Positions 34,056 to 46,350 of a DNA stretch of 64,000 bases are shown in pieces. The position numbers were made by a program, and so were the translations under genes. The notes beneath the pieces were generated by a model. It saw only the letters and a program-made list of their open reading frames with translations. It did not search any database and was not told the DNA's origin. The stretch's first letter is position 1. Every line of letters starts with the position of its first letter. Origin of the DNA: Geosiphon pyriformis (lineage: Eukaryota > Glomeromycota > Glomeromycetes > Archaeosporales > Geosiphonaceae); the NCBI GenBank assembly GCA_016748015.1, contig JAAOMT010000012.1, positions 1-64,000 on the forward strand, given 5' to 3'.

Positions 34056-36190
34056 AAACAACTAAATAAAACATTTTAAAAGCTTTTTTTTAGTTAATAA
34101 TAATAAAAAACTGTTTTTAATAGTTACTAAAACATGTTTTGTATCTTTAACTGGTTTTTTACTAATCAAAATTTTCTTAAAGAAACACACTTGAAATAGT
34201 TCTAAAATTGTTTTTACTCCTTCTAAAAACCCAAAAGTTTTTAATAACAGACTAATTAATAAGCTAAATTTTCTTATTATAGTTTTTACACCTAGTGTTT
34301 TTAGTACTGTTTCTTTAAAAATAATGATTAAAAAAACCAAAGTTTCAAAAAAGTGGAAGCAGTTATTTGTTTCTGTTATTGTTACACCAAACTTTTTTGT
34401 AGTTCCAGATAAAATTTTGAATAGAATTTCTATTGTATTATCCAATATATTATCTAAGATAAATTAAGATTAATTACTAGTTGTATTATTAAATATGATG
34501 TCTTTCAACAGATTTTTATCAGTTATAAAAGTAAAGCAATTGTTTTCTATAAAGTCACCTGTTTTTAAAAACTAAATTAACCAGATGAAAACTAAATCAT
34601 TTCTTTTGTTAGTTTTTGGTGTTGCTACTAATAGTGCTTAGAAAATTATTATTAATTGTCAAAAATTTACTAAGTAAATAGTCTTTTTTTTGGTGCTTAA
34701 TACTACTTTTAAGATCAAATTGGCTTATGTTAAGACTGTTTTTCAGTTTGTACATGGTTTTTTGGATGTAAAGTTGGTGTAAAAAAACAATGTAAAGCTT
34801 TTTTGTATAGAGTTTGTTTTTTAGAAATCTTTAAAAGCTGTTTTTTTGATTGAGCTTATGAACTTTGTTTATTTAATTACTCTTAAAATTACCAAGTTTT
34901 TAGTGGTTTTTAAGACTAGTTCTTTTTCTGTTGCTATTGTACTATATAATATGTCTTTAAGTATATTTGCTATTAATATTATAATAGCTCTTATTGTGTT
35001 TAATAAGATTGTTTATATTATATTAAAATCTGTTAATATTTAATATATGTAATTATTTATTTTAATAAACTGAACTCTGCTGTGTTTACTTTGAATTATT
35101 GGTCAGTTTTAGTAAGTAAAAATAGTGTTAAAATCTTTTTCTTAGTAAATTAAAATAAAACTATTATATTTTATAATAGGTTTAAGACCAAGTTGATTAA
35201 TTTTTCTTCTGGTTATACTGTTTTTGAAATTAGTAATATAATTTTTCAGATTAATAGTCAGACATGTTTTATTTCTCACTTTTTTGATTTTAATCATTGT
35301 TTTTGGTTTGCTCTAATTATGTTTAAATCTTAAATTAATTTAGATATCACAGTTATTAAAACTAGTATACTAAGAAAGTATTATATATAATAAAAGACTT
35401 CTGAAAATTAGTGCTGCTTTTAGTGTTAAAGTTTAGATCATCTGACTTAAATTATAAAGTGTTTTCATTTTTTTCTTCTAAAATTTTCAAGACTTTTATT
35501 TCTTGTGTTGTTAATAACAAGTTTTATATCAAAGCTGCTGTTTTTGTGTCTTTTTAGCTTCTTGTTCTTTGGTTGGTTTAGCTTTTTCTGCTAATATAAT
35601 GATTAATAATTTTGTGGTTTTTTTTATTTGGCTTTTTGGAATTTGATTTGGCCAAGCTTTCTATTTTAGTTGAGTCTATTATTAAGCCAGTTGGTTTTAT
35701 AGTTACTATGTTAAAATAATTTATTAATAAGTATTTGGTTTTAAGTAGTGTTTTTAGTCTTAAAATTAATAAGATTTTAGTATATATAAGTATTTTTAGT
35801 AAGATTATTTATAAATTAGAATGGAAAGTAGTTGCTTTAAAAACTAAGTTTGGCTATAAAGATATTGATATATCTGGCTTCTATATGAGTTTGTCTGCTG
35901 TTAATAATAATATATTTTTTAATCTAATATTATTTTAGGAACATAAATCTGTTGCTATAAAGATTAATGCCTTAAAAACAGCTAAATAGCTAATTAAATT
36001 GTTTGATAATAGTGTTATATTATTTAAAACTATTTAAAAAATGTTTTTTTTGGATAAATTTTCTTTTAAGGTATTAATATAATATAGTTTAAACTGGTTT
36101 AAGTAACTGGTTACATATAAAAAATATGTAAACTATATTTAATATTAGAATATTTGGTTTGTTTCTAATTTTTAGATAATAATTAAGCCT
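34056..36190 (+). pseudogene. LINE copy L4: ORF1 joined to 3' UTR, ORF2 missing
   Basis: Plus-strand reading gives an RRM-like ORF1. About 34,955-35,040 reads ALIVFNKIVYIILKSVNI. From 35,046 come LNSAVFTLNYWSVLVSKNSV, then KLINFSSGYTVFEISNII and QTCFI. The corresponding part of the better LINE is WSILIGKDIV ... LLYTLPVGTNTHDIWDFIGSV ... KTCLI. A Leu/Lys coiled-coil frame follows (35,735-35,938). Almost at once the tail FFLDKFSFKVLI and the 3' UTR (36,090-36,180) appear, so nearly all of ORF2 (endonuclease, reverse transcriptase, RNase H) is absent. Stops and Gly/Asp-to-Asn type changes indicate strong transition mutation. Either an internal deletion or an ORF1-only non-autonomous form. Confidence 0.7.
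36109..36131 (+). other. LINE 3'-terminal stem-loop (copy B)
   Basis: TTACATA, a seven-base loop, then TATGTAA: a seven-pair perfect stem after GG. Compared with copy A (33,031-33,051), three stem positions differ and each difference is matched by a change in its partner. Confidence 0.6.
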
Positions 36191-36856
36191 TAATCATTAA
36201 AATTAAAAAAAAATTATATTTTTTGTTAATTTTCTAAAAATATTTTTTAGTAATTTACTTAAAATATTGTTTTTATATATTTTAAAAAACTTTGGTATTA
36301 TAGATAATTAATTTTATTATATTTTATAATTAATATTTTTTTAATATATATTTAAAATAAAAATATATATTTAATATTTTAATATAAACTTTTTTATAAA
36401 CAATAAAAATAATAAAATTATAATTAAAACATTATAAATAGAAAAAAATAATTTTAATAAATTTTTTTATTTTATTATCATTTGCAATTTTAAGTTAGAT
36501 AATTATATATAATTTTTATAAATAAACTTTTTACATAAAATTAAGTATAAACTAATATTAAAGAAACCTAAAACCAATAATTAAAGCATTATTAAAAATA
36601 CCAAAATTAATATTAGTTAAAAATTTTTAAATAAGAAATTATTTATTTAATAATTTTTAATAGATAGATAAATTTAAGTTATAAATAAAGACTTGATCTA
36701 AAAACTTCATTTTTATATATTATATATACAATATATTTGGATATTTATTATTATATAATTACTTTCTAATAGTAATTAATAATCTTTTATATAAAACTTT
36801 TATTAAATATAGTATACAAATTAATAATAAATTTTTATTATTATTAATTTAATAAG
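36191..36856. other. AT-rich DNA between two LINE 3' ends
   Basis: AT-rich stretch between the L4 3' UTR and the end of the minus-strand LINE L1. No gene recognised. Confidence 0.55.
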
Positions 36857-36959
36857 CACAGTCTAACTACTACCTAGTATACAGAGATACAGCAAAATGA
36901 CTCAAACTAAATATGATTCATGCATTTTCTACACATGACCAGCCACTTAAGCCCACCAA

Positions 36960-39900
36960 GACAGCACTACATACTCACAGACATCTCTTTACCAATATCT
37001 AGTCCAGAAAAAAACAAACAATGTGTTCACAAGCCAAAGCTAACAGCAAAAGATTTAACAATCCCAAGTAGGTGGACAATACCATCAGACAGTAACCTGG
37101 AAAGACCATGGACTAGAATAAAAACCTCACCAGTATCACACACCTGTCCATTTTTCTCCATGTTAGCCCTAAATCTAGATCTTAATAACCACAAACAAAC
37201 ATGATAGTCTTCAGCAAAATGCTGAACAAAATCAACAACAATTAACAAGGCCTTCTTCTTGTTACCAAAAATAGAAACAGCTTTACCAATCCAATCCCTA
37301 AAAATGAAACCTTTGCATATTATAGCATACACACTGACATCTTAGGCCTTAGCCAGAATAAGCAGAACTGAAGAAGAGACTGAAAGAAGACTGCTCACTA
37401 AAGACTTCCACAACCCAACATAACTAAAAATAATCTCCAAATGCACCAATACATCCACAGGACAAATGAAAGCATGATCAGAGAATTCAACCTCTTCACA
37501 CATCAGACACAACACATTAGGATAGCAATGGTTGTACAGCCTCTTGTGAACAGCTACCGGCAACCTTTCATGAATGGCCTTTATTAAGTAAATACATAGA
37601 GCAGCAGACTTTCTGCTAGTAAAGCCTGCCAACATGTGTGAGTTTGGGTGCCAAACAGAGACTGTACATTTCCAATTAACGCACCAGAGAAATAATTCAC
37701 TTAAAACACTCACACCAGGGCCAGCTTCTCACAACATCTAACATACTATCCAATAAATATCCTGAATAAAGTGACAAGCATTCTTTAAAACAATGGAACT
37801 ATCTACCATGAGAAATCTATTATGAACCCTTACTGGAAGAAAAACCCCCATTTATGATGCACCACAAGCCAGAACATCTGCATAATCATTGCCAAAATTG
37901 CCTAAATGCCCCTTGACTTTTACTCATCTTACAGAAATGTTCTTCAATTTAATCAAATCAGAAATATGACATCTTTCTACCCAGCACTTATTCCAAAAGT
38001 CAGGCTGACCCATCTTATACTCAGAAACACATGCAGCCAAGGCCGCCTGACTATTTGAGTGCAAAACAACAGAACAGGACAATAGAACACACTTCAAAGC
38101 CAGTGCAATTGCCTATAATTCAGCCAAAATAGAAGATACTAGGCCCCGAATCTCAACCCCAACACCCGCATTAATCTCAGAAAAGTAAGCTGCCACTCCA
38201 CAAGCCATCTCAGCTGTACCAAGCTCACTCAGAGAGCCATCAGTAAAAATGTTCAGCTCCCTAGCCCATACCTTATGTAAACACTTATGAACGCATAAGA
38301 AAACACTTGACTCAAGAAAATTAGAACAACTCAAATCAGCCACATCACCATTAAACCCTGCCAAATGATCAGTCATATACATGAAAGCCTTATTAAACCA
38401 AACTGGTACCGGACCATAAGGACTTAGTTTTTTCCAATGCTAAAAAGTCTTCCAATTCATAACTTGACCACACTTAGACAGCAGACAGTCCCCAAAAGCA
38501 ACACCAAACCATTTCAAAGAATAAACAATGTCAAAGTAAAAAGTGTTACCCAAAATCTTAGACATTGGGAAGTGGCTAGAGCTGCAAAATGCATTAGGTA
38601 TATTGTTGTTTAAGGAGACTCTAGTATCCATGAAGATTTTCACAATTTCTGCCAAAAAGTTATTAGATGAACATACCTTTAACTTGACCAATAAGTGCAG
38701 AGGATTCACCAATGCCCAACCCAAGACCTGCAAATCCAGAGCACAATGAACAAACAGCCGACCAAGGATCCCAGATGCATTAGAAAATCCAACAACTGAA
38801 GCAATTTTGGCCTCAGTCTGCATTTGCTCAAAAAACTTCACACCATACAGAGATGAGTAATGCAAAGCTTCATTGGGAAAATCTTTCGACAAAAAGGCCT
38901 TGGCCTTAAGCCTCTTCCTAATCAAAACATCCCATTTACAACACACACTTTTAACAACAAAACTGAATTGCATACAGTAACAAATAATTGGCTAGAGGAC
39001 CATTGATACCAAGTATGAGAACTGCTTGTCTAACACAAAACCACATTTGAAAAAAACCTAACATCTTCATGAGCTTTAGCAAGACTTGGTCTGAAAAAGC
39101 CTTTCATAGATAAAAATATGCCCAAATATCTATAAGATTTACCCTTTTTCGTGATGAATATGGGTTGGCCACTAATATACAAAGAAACATCTACCACTCT
39201 CTGATTTATAAGTATTACAACAGTCTTGTCATTGTTAATGAAAATGTCATTAATACTAAAGAACTCACTAGCAATGTCCAGAATATACTGCATTGAAGCC
39301 ATGCTATTACTCACCCAAATCGTATCATCAACAAAAGCACCTGCAGCAAAAAAAAATGACACTTTACCATACACTTCAATTCTGTCCATCTTTGCCACAA
39401 AATTAGAATTAATCCTGTAGCTACACAAATGTTCTTGTCTCTTAACCTCACACAACAAAGAATCATAAAAAATTCTCCAAAGGAGTGAAGAAAAAACCTC
39501 ATCCTGATCCAGCCCATTATAAACCTTATAACCATCCAAAAGACCAAAGTCTGTTATTATCCTATTTATTCTGTTCTCATAAAAATTCCCAAAAAAATCT
39601 ATAAATCTGCTGCACATCTTGATGTGCATTAAACTGAATTTCAAATAATACCAACCAACTGAATCATATGCCTTGCGCATATCCTACAGGACCAGCCAAA
39701 TTTTCCAACCCTTCTCTAAAGCATCCTTCACAACTGAGCCAACAGCAAAAACTGGAGACTGGGTAGATGTATCTTTTAATACTAAAAAGTTATCGCCACA
39801 AAAAACATCAAATTTGCTACATACAAAAGATATTTGATCCAACAAAATCTTAAAAAGGATCTTCCTCACAGTCTCAATTAAAGCGATTGGTTTTGTGTTA

Positions 39901-41617
39901 GTCAGAACTCCATTCCAGTCATAAGGCTTGGGAATCATTGAAACCCAAACTTCCTTCCAGGGACCCAGAACATTACCAGCCTTCAAACAAGAATTGAGCA
40001 AATCTAGAAAACAAACCAACACGCCATCACCACAATGTTTCCATAATTTGTTGGTTATGCCAGAAAGACCAACAGCTTTACTATTAGGTAACTCATTGAC
40101 CACAACAGACAATTTACCCAGACTAATATTACTTATTACATCTAAGAAAGCACTATTATTCACATAATCTAAGAGAGTGTATTAATGCATCCAAGAGTCA
40201 GACAAAACAGGAAAAACCTTTCACTTACACATTCAATCTACTATAATCTCATCCACCTTAGACCTAACCTCTCTAGAATCCAAAATCAACTTATCATTAA
40301 TTACCAAATAATCAAAAACAATTTTGTGGAAAGGGTGCTCCAAAACACTCCTTATTATACTACCTTTATTTAAACAGAAATTCTCCATATGCCTATCAAT
40401 CGCATTCCTGATGAGCTTATGTCTGGCCAGTTCAGCTTCATAATACTTGGATTTACAATAACCCTTCTTGACCCTGGACAAATGCCTGTACAAACCAGGA
40501 AAACTCCAACCATTGCTGAGTAAGACTCCAAATTTAGAGATCTCTGTATCATCAAGTGATGACCAAGCCCAAAAGAAATGATCAAGCTTCACCAATCTAC
40601 TTGAACCCAAAAGCTTTGTAATCTTAGCCAACTTAAAAAACTTTGAGGATTGCTTGTTTCTAGGACTATCAAATTCACAGAACCAATGTTTGAAAAATAC
40701 ATTGTCAGCTGAATTACATATAACACGTCTCAAAACTTCTCACATTCTATGCAGATCTCCCATCTCTTTTGCAGTCAAAAAGAACTCAAGAGACAATGAC
40801 AGCAAAACTGACAAACAATTATTAAACCACTCTTATTTGGCTGCATTGGCATCCTTAATACAAAATTTCCAGCAATTTTTATTAGCCTGCTTGTAGGCAC
40901 TGTTAAAATTAACATCAATCAGACTCCTCAAGCCAACCAAAATTCTAATCATGTTATAATCTGTATCAAAAAACTCAGAGACAGAGACAACCTTATGTTC
41001 AACAACAGCCAATAAAAGAATATTACTAACAAAAATGTAATCAATAATTCTTTCAACACCATGAAAATTGCTCCAAGTACTTAATTTACCAAAAAAATGG
41101 CCATCCAATGGATTGACCAATCTCAAATCTGAACACTTTTTGAAACTAGCACACCTTTTTGCACCATTCTCATTAAAGTCACCACACACAACTACAAATA
41201 AACTCATGTTCACAGCCTTTGAGATAAGTGAGTTGATGCTAGAAGCCTGAGCAAATTATGTTTTGGCTGAAGCCTCAGCATACAAACCTAGAAACATAAC
41301 AGAGAGTTTATTTTTAAACAACAATTAAACTGAAATGACCTGACCAGAAACTTCTTTAATCTTTGAGACATGATGAACCAGAGAAACATTCATAATAATT
41401 GCCACACCCATACCAAGAAAACCATTTTCCAGACCAGAAGTAAAAATTCTAACACCCTCAAAATTGTCCTTAATTCACAGCCCAGCATTCGATTCAACTT
41501 AGTTTCAGTGAGAATAGAAACCATATTATCAGACTCTAAATACCAATAAATAATGTCTTTTTGCTTTTCCAAATTTGTTATTCCTCTAATATTACATGTG
41601 GCAATTTTCCAAACCAA
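36960..41617 (-). pseudogene. LINE L1 ORF2 (endonuclease, reverse transcriptase, RNase H)
   Basis: Start at 41,617 (MVWKIATCNIRGITN). The APE-like endonuclease spans 41,617-40,833, with TETKLN, CGDFNEN and the DYIFVS region visible. A linker domain follows (40,733-40,233). Reverse transcriptase runs from 40,163 to about 38,440: NSKAVGLSGITNKLW, SMIPKP, then DMRKAYDSVGW, and the FVDD catalytic box in AGAFVDDTIWV near 39,340. The motif A aspartate is directly preceded by an in-frame TAG at 39,686-39,684 (Gln expected). RNase H (38,290-37,860) has FTDGSL, AEL, HSNSQ where DSQ is expected, and GNDYADVLA. The C-terminal domain (37,713-37,027) has C-LM-C-x7-H-x3-C. Broken in at least six places, so not active. 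Confidence 0.87.
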
Positions 41618-41622
41618 ATCTG

Positions 41623-43470
41623 TTATTGAGAAGACTGAATAGAAAGAACTGAACTAACATTGTTCATCTTAGCTAAAAGGCTTATAATTGTAACTGAAAG
41701 ATTTTTCAACGTTTTTTCCATTTTTGAGACAATTGAAGGGTCAAAAACCACTGCACTTGTAACAGTTCCATCACTAGTGGCTACACCCAAACTCTCACTC
41801 ATCACTATATCCGCCTCTTGATTTTGTGATAAAGGGGTCACCAATGGCTGACATCCAGGGCTAAGCTGAGAAACCACTGGCCTGAGTGTATTCAACCTCT
41901 TAGCCAGCTTATCAACATGCTCTGCAAGGCTGGCGAGACTGCGCTCAAGTGTAACAAATCTATCATTCAACACCAAAAACACTACCAGAGTAGGCTTTTC
42001 TTCTAAAAAAAAGTCAATATTCAGCACACCATTCAGAATAGGAAGAGGGGGGAAGGAAAACCCACCAACAACCTTGGCCCATGAAACATTACCGAAGGAA
42101 ACAGAATAAGCAACTGGTACCAAACATTTGGCATAAATGGCTGCCAGTTGGCTTTTATTGGCATCTGAAAAAAGATGACATGACAAACTGCCAGAAGATA
42201 AATTCTCAGCAGAAATACAGTCCAGAAAGGTATAACCTAACTTCCTACACTTTGCACACACCACAGATCCAAGACAAGACCAATGAAGATGAGCATTCCT
42301 CAACACTGGTATGGTTCTCATGACGGCATTCAATGCATTGGCTAACTCAAAACAAACAATGGCACATCTAACCTGAGCATATGTAACAGAATGTCAATTA
42401 ATTAAACATGTTTTCTTATCTACAGAACCAATGAAATCCCAGATGTCGTGAGTATTTGTTCCCACAGGCAGAGTATAGAGCAGTGCCCTATGTTGATCCC
42501 TTAAATTCCATGTTTTTTTATCATGATTTGATCTAGCAACACATACTATATCCTTTCCGATCAGGATAGACCATTTAGCTGCCAAGAGATCAGCCTGATT
42601 CTGCTCTTCAAAATCAATGATCATCTTCTGTTACAGTCCAACTAACTGCATTTTGATCGACTTAATCACCCCAAATTCAGACAGTACAGCATACATAGCC
42701 TCAGCAGATGTACCAACAAGAATTTTTTTTAACACCACAGCCCGATCTGAGCAGCCAACTGATTTCTTGAGATTGGTGTTCACCAAGATCTATGCTTCTT
42801 CAGCTTTTTTTGAAGCCTGCACCAAACTCAATTCAGAAGTGAACGTCACTTTAATGATCCCAGTAAATTTTAAGAGGGTAGAGACCCCCCCAAAACCATT
42901 AATTTTTGAAATAATTTTCTAATTACTATCAACTTTTTCTGAGAAGATTTTCCAACCACCTTATCCAAGCCAATATCTAAAGTGAAAGATTTCTTAATAG
43001 AAACAGTGACCAAATTTTTTAAGAGAGGGGAAAGCTCCAGAAGGGTATCCAAAAGAACATTATCATCATCATTATAACCTGAGAAATTTATCTTGCCCAA
43101 TGCTTGAATAGTTTTGACACTTGGCTCTTTAGGCATATGATTATAATCTCCACCAACAATAGTGCCTTTCTTATTATAGTCAAAGCTGGTCTCCTCAACC
43201 AGATATTCTTCTTCCATATTAATGTTTTTTGACTTGGTGGTGTTACCAGTCTCAGAGCCTCAAGAACGACCACTTGGCACTATAGTTGGCACCTCTTTGC
43301 TAATAGCACTCTCTTCTAAAACAACATCTTTCTTCTTTTTTCTTGACAAAACAGACTTAAAACCATCTCCAGCTCTAAACTCTTTAACAATCTTCTTTAT
43401 AACAGCAATACTAGGGCCAACAGTAGCCTCAAAATCAAAAAACAGTTTGGTTTTATTGTATTGAATGTTG
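41623..43470 (-). pseudogene. LINE L1 ORF1 (RRM-like, CCHC knuckle, coiled coil)
   Basis: Separated from ORF2 by only five bases. The N-terminal part (43,470-42,870) is charged and low in structure, e.g. TIVGGDYNHMPKEPSVKTIQ. The middle (42,850-42,394) is RRM-like: VLSEFGVIKSIKMQL, WSILIGKDIVCVARSNHDKK, LLYTLPVGTNTHDIWDFIGS. The knuckle, C-AK-C-RKLG-Y-TFLD-C near 42,260, has Tyr where the CCHC His is expected, a one-base C-to-T change. The C-terminal part (41,990-41,860) has a heptad-like LERSLASLAEHVDKLAKRL coiled coil, probably for oligomerisation. ORF1 proteins bind the LINE RNA. Several stops interrupt it. Confidence 0.82.
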
Positions 43471-43480
43471 AAAAAACTTT

Positions 43481-43789
43481 TTTCAAAAAACTACTAACTC
43501 TTTTTTTTGGAATTTTGGGATAAACAAGAGAAAAAAGTTTTTAAAAATTTATTTATAAAACCAACAGCTATATAAAAATAAGAGTGTTAAACCAAAACAA
43601 TGAGATATCAATTTATATTACTAATAAGTAAAAAATTTATAATTTTAAAATTCAGACCAGTTTTTTATAAAAAATATCTAATAATATTATTTATAGATTT
43701 AATAAAATAATATATTACTATAAATTATTTAATTAGTCATTATTAAAAAACTTTTTTCAATATTTGCTGAAAAAATAAACCCTAAAAAC
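43481..43789. other. AT-rich DNA, possible LINE L1 5' UTR
   Basis: Directly upstream of LINE ORF1 on the minus strand, AT-rich with many stops. It may hold the LINE 5' UTR and flank; nothing specific is recognisable. Confidence 0.45.
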
Positions 43790-44534
43790 ATAATTAAATT
43801 TTGGTCTCTTTTTTTAAATGTTATTAATATTAGTTTGCTGTTAATTTACATTTATTGAAAGCTAGTAATTCTTCAATAACTGAATTTATCTTTAAATTAT
43901 TTTTTATAATTTAAATTATTGGGCTTATAAGTAGAATAGCCAATTCTGTACCTGTTACTTTGTATAGTCACATTAAAATAAATATCAATTTTTTTTTAAA
44001 AATTGCTTATTTGGAAACTTACTAAATTATGTAGTTACTTTTTTTTATAAAAGTCAACTTTTTTACAAGAATTTGTTTATAAATTACTTTAATAATTATA
44101 ATAAGAAAAAATAAAAATAAAAAATAAAAGAAATATAAAAGAAATAAGATTTTGTTTAAGAAATTGTTTTTGGTTTAGACTTAAAAAGACTAACAATTTA
44201 CTGAAATTAGTAGCTAATTAATTTCAAAATATTAGTTGAGTTTTAGGAAATTTTAAGTGTGAATAATCTAAAAATTTTAACTTTCAAATTATTTTAATTG
44301 ATTCTAACTAAAATGATTTTTGATAAAATATATTTTCTTGAAGAAAAAAGCTTTTTTTTTATACAACTTATTATAGTATTAGTTTGTAAATTTGAATTTT
44401 ATCTCTTTGCTATAATTTTAATAAATTAAAGATACATTTTAATAAACTACATGTTATTTTATTAAGCTATTAACTATTTCAGTAAATTATTCATTATTTT
44501 TACAAATTTTTACATATTTTGGTGAATTAGAGTT
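43790..44534 (-). repeat. Gypsy-2 LTR, interrupted copy (L2b)
   Basis: Parallels 16,868-17,600 through shared blocks such as CTCTTTTTTTAAATGTTATT, AACTGAATTTATC, GGGCTTATAA, AAAAGTCAACTTTTTTACA and AGAAAAAAGCTTTTTTTTTATAC. The match resumes for about 30 bp at 45,421-45,450 (GACAAATTTTTAAATATTAAAT), after a foldback-like insert, and is then cut by the LTR of G1. No primer-binding site follows, so it is a solo or truncated LTR. Confidence 0.65.
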
Positions 44535-45420
44535 CTAATATTTAATTCAGTTTAGTTTAAGTTTAATTAAACTACCAAACTAAACCAAATTTAATAGAAA
44601 ATTTGGCAAAATTTCGAACTTAAACTTAAGTCAAACTTAAAATTACTGAATTTAAACCAAACCCAAATACATGTAACAAGTCTGGTTCAAGTTTGGTTTG
44701 AGTTTATTAGGTTTTACTATTAAAAACATTATATTATACTATATTATTATTTAATTTTCTTTTTAATGGGCTTTGTATTTATAATCAAAGATATTAAACA
44801 TTTTGTCTTTTTTTATGATATTTTTTTATTATAACATATACTGTCTGGTAAAAAGTTTTTAAATAGTATTATAAAAGTTTGGTAGTATTTACAGTTCCAT
44901 AAAAAAATAGTTTATACATATATTTTGTGACTGTATATTTAGCTGTTTTTTTCTTTTATCCATTTAAATTTATTTAAATAGTTTTATACTTTATTCTAAA
45001 AACTATATTTACCAAATATATTAATATTTGGACTATTTAAATTATTAAATTCTATTATTTCGAATTTTAAATCTTTAATAATATTGGATAATACTGACAA
45101 TAAATTCATTTTGATAAGTTAAAAAGTAAAATTATTATACATACATAATTTTATATACCTCTTTAATTGATCATAGTAATTAAACAAAGTAATGATTAAT
45201 AAACAAATAGTACAAGTTATATTTTTTTTAATTTCATCAAACTTAAACAAGTTTGTAAACTTTGAACCAAACTTGAACTAAATTCAAATTTGTTAAAAAT
45301 GTTTAATACTAAACTTAAACCAAATCTACTTTGAAAAATTGGTTTAGTTCAAGTTCAGTTTGTAATTTGAACTGAACTTAAACAACATTCAAAGTTTGAT
45401 TCAATTTAATTTAATTAAAA
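44535..45420. mobile_element. Foldback-like element with degenerate inverted ends
   Basis: Both ends consist of clustered variants of AGTTCAAGTTTGGTTTGAGTT and its complement (left about 44,540-44,712, right about 45,240-45,420), so the two ends can pair. The 520-bp centre is AT-rich without coding capacity. It splits the Gypsy-2 LTR L2b, whose remainder resumes at 45,421. This fits a non-autonomous foldback or MITE-type DNA transposon; no transposase is visible and the superfamily cannot be named. Confidence 0.55.
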
Positions 45421-45450
45421 CTTTATGACAAATTTTTAAATATTAAATGG

Positions 45451-46350
45451 TATTACAAATAATTATTTGAGGTCTCAAATCAAATAACAAACACATAATT
45501 TAGTGTTTAATAGCTAATATCATTGGTAATTTTTGAAAATTTTTATATCTGAAAGTTTTGGTAAAATCTTTTGTATAATAGACAGAGATTCAATAGTTGT
45601 TTTCAGTAGTCTTTTGGAATCACAATTCTGTTAATTTCTTTCTCAGCTTGGTAGCCAATAATTCCCTGGTAAGCTATTCTCAATTTTGAGTGTTTATCTT
45701 TATTCCTAAGTTTTTTACCAGTATTTTATCTTGACATTAATATTCTGCACATTAATTTTTTTTAATCAATTAGTAAATCAACAACAAAAAAAATAAATAA
45801 AAAAAAAGAAAAAAAAGAAAATTAAAAAATAAACCAAAGCAAGAAAAGTTACTATCTCATCAATAGCCATGATTAAGAGCTATTAGTTTAGTGTAGTTAA
45901 GTATTAGTAATTATTAACATAAGTTTATTAACAGCAAAAAAATATATTGTAATGGTAATAAGTATTTTATTGATATTTAATATTTTTACTTTAAGTCATA
46001 GAATACTATTATATAAAAAAATGATGGGGAATTAGAATTGAGCATTCTAAATTAAGAATTTTGTCTTTTCTACTTCTAATATTACTATTATATATACATA
46101 AATTTCATTATATAAAATTCTTTGAATTCCTTAATTCTCTAGCCAGGAATTTTGGAATTCCTAGAATCCTGTAATTTCTCAAAAAGAATCCTGGATTTCT
46201 AGTATCTTGAAATTTCTTATATTGGAATCCTGTAATTCTGAAATTCTGTGATTTCTCTAAGAGAAATTCTGGAATTCTACTTTTACTGCGTTTTATTCTG
46301 ATTGGCTAATTTGTGTATTAATATATAATTCCTATATTTTATGAGTAATA
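45451..46350 (-). repeat. Gypsy-1 LTR of copy G1 (3' LTR)
   Basis: On the minus strand it starts TATTACTCATAAAATATAGG at 46,350 and ends ATTTGTAATA at 45,451 (900 bp), matching the LTRs at 52,768, 53,917 and 55,913. An A-rich polypurine-like tract (AAAAAAAAAGA) precedes it. It cuts the Gypsy-2 LTR on its other side. Confidence 0.85.

Larger units (their letters stand above)
36857..43480 (-). mobile_element. LINE L1, nearly full-length two-ORF non-LTR retrotransposon
   Basis: About 6.6 kb on the minus strand in the order ORF1 (RRM-like domain, CCHC knuckle, coiled coil), ORF2 (endonuclease, reverse transcriptase, RNase H, Cys/His C-terminal domain), 3' UTR with a stem-loop resembling GGTCATGTG..GCATGAATC. 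GC content is visibly higher than in the AT-rich flanks. Both ORFs have several stops and frameshifts, many explicable as C-to-T or G-to-A. It is the best-preserved member of a family of which L2, L3, L4 and L5 are further copies or relatives. The organisation (APE-type endonuclease, RNase H) fits an L1/I-like LINE of the kind common in Glomeromycotina. Confidence 0.88.

Noticed and set aside
34062-34445. A 127-codon minus-strand frame
   Set aside because: It is antisense to LINE L4 ORF1 and has only low-complexity Phe/Lys/Leu content.
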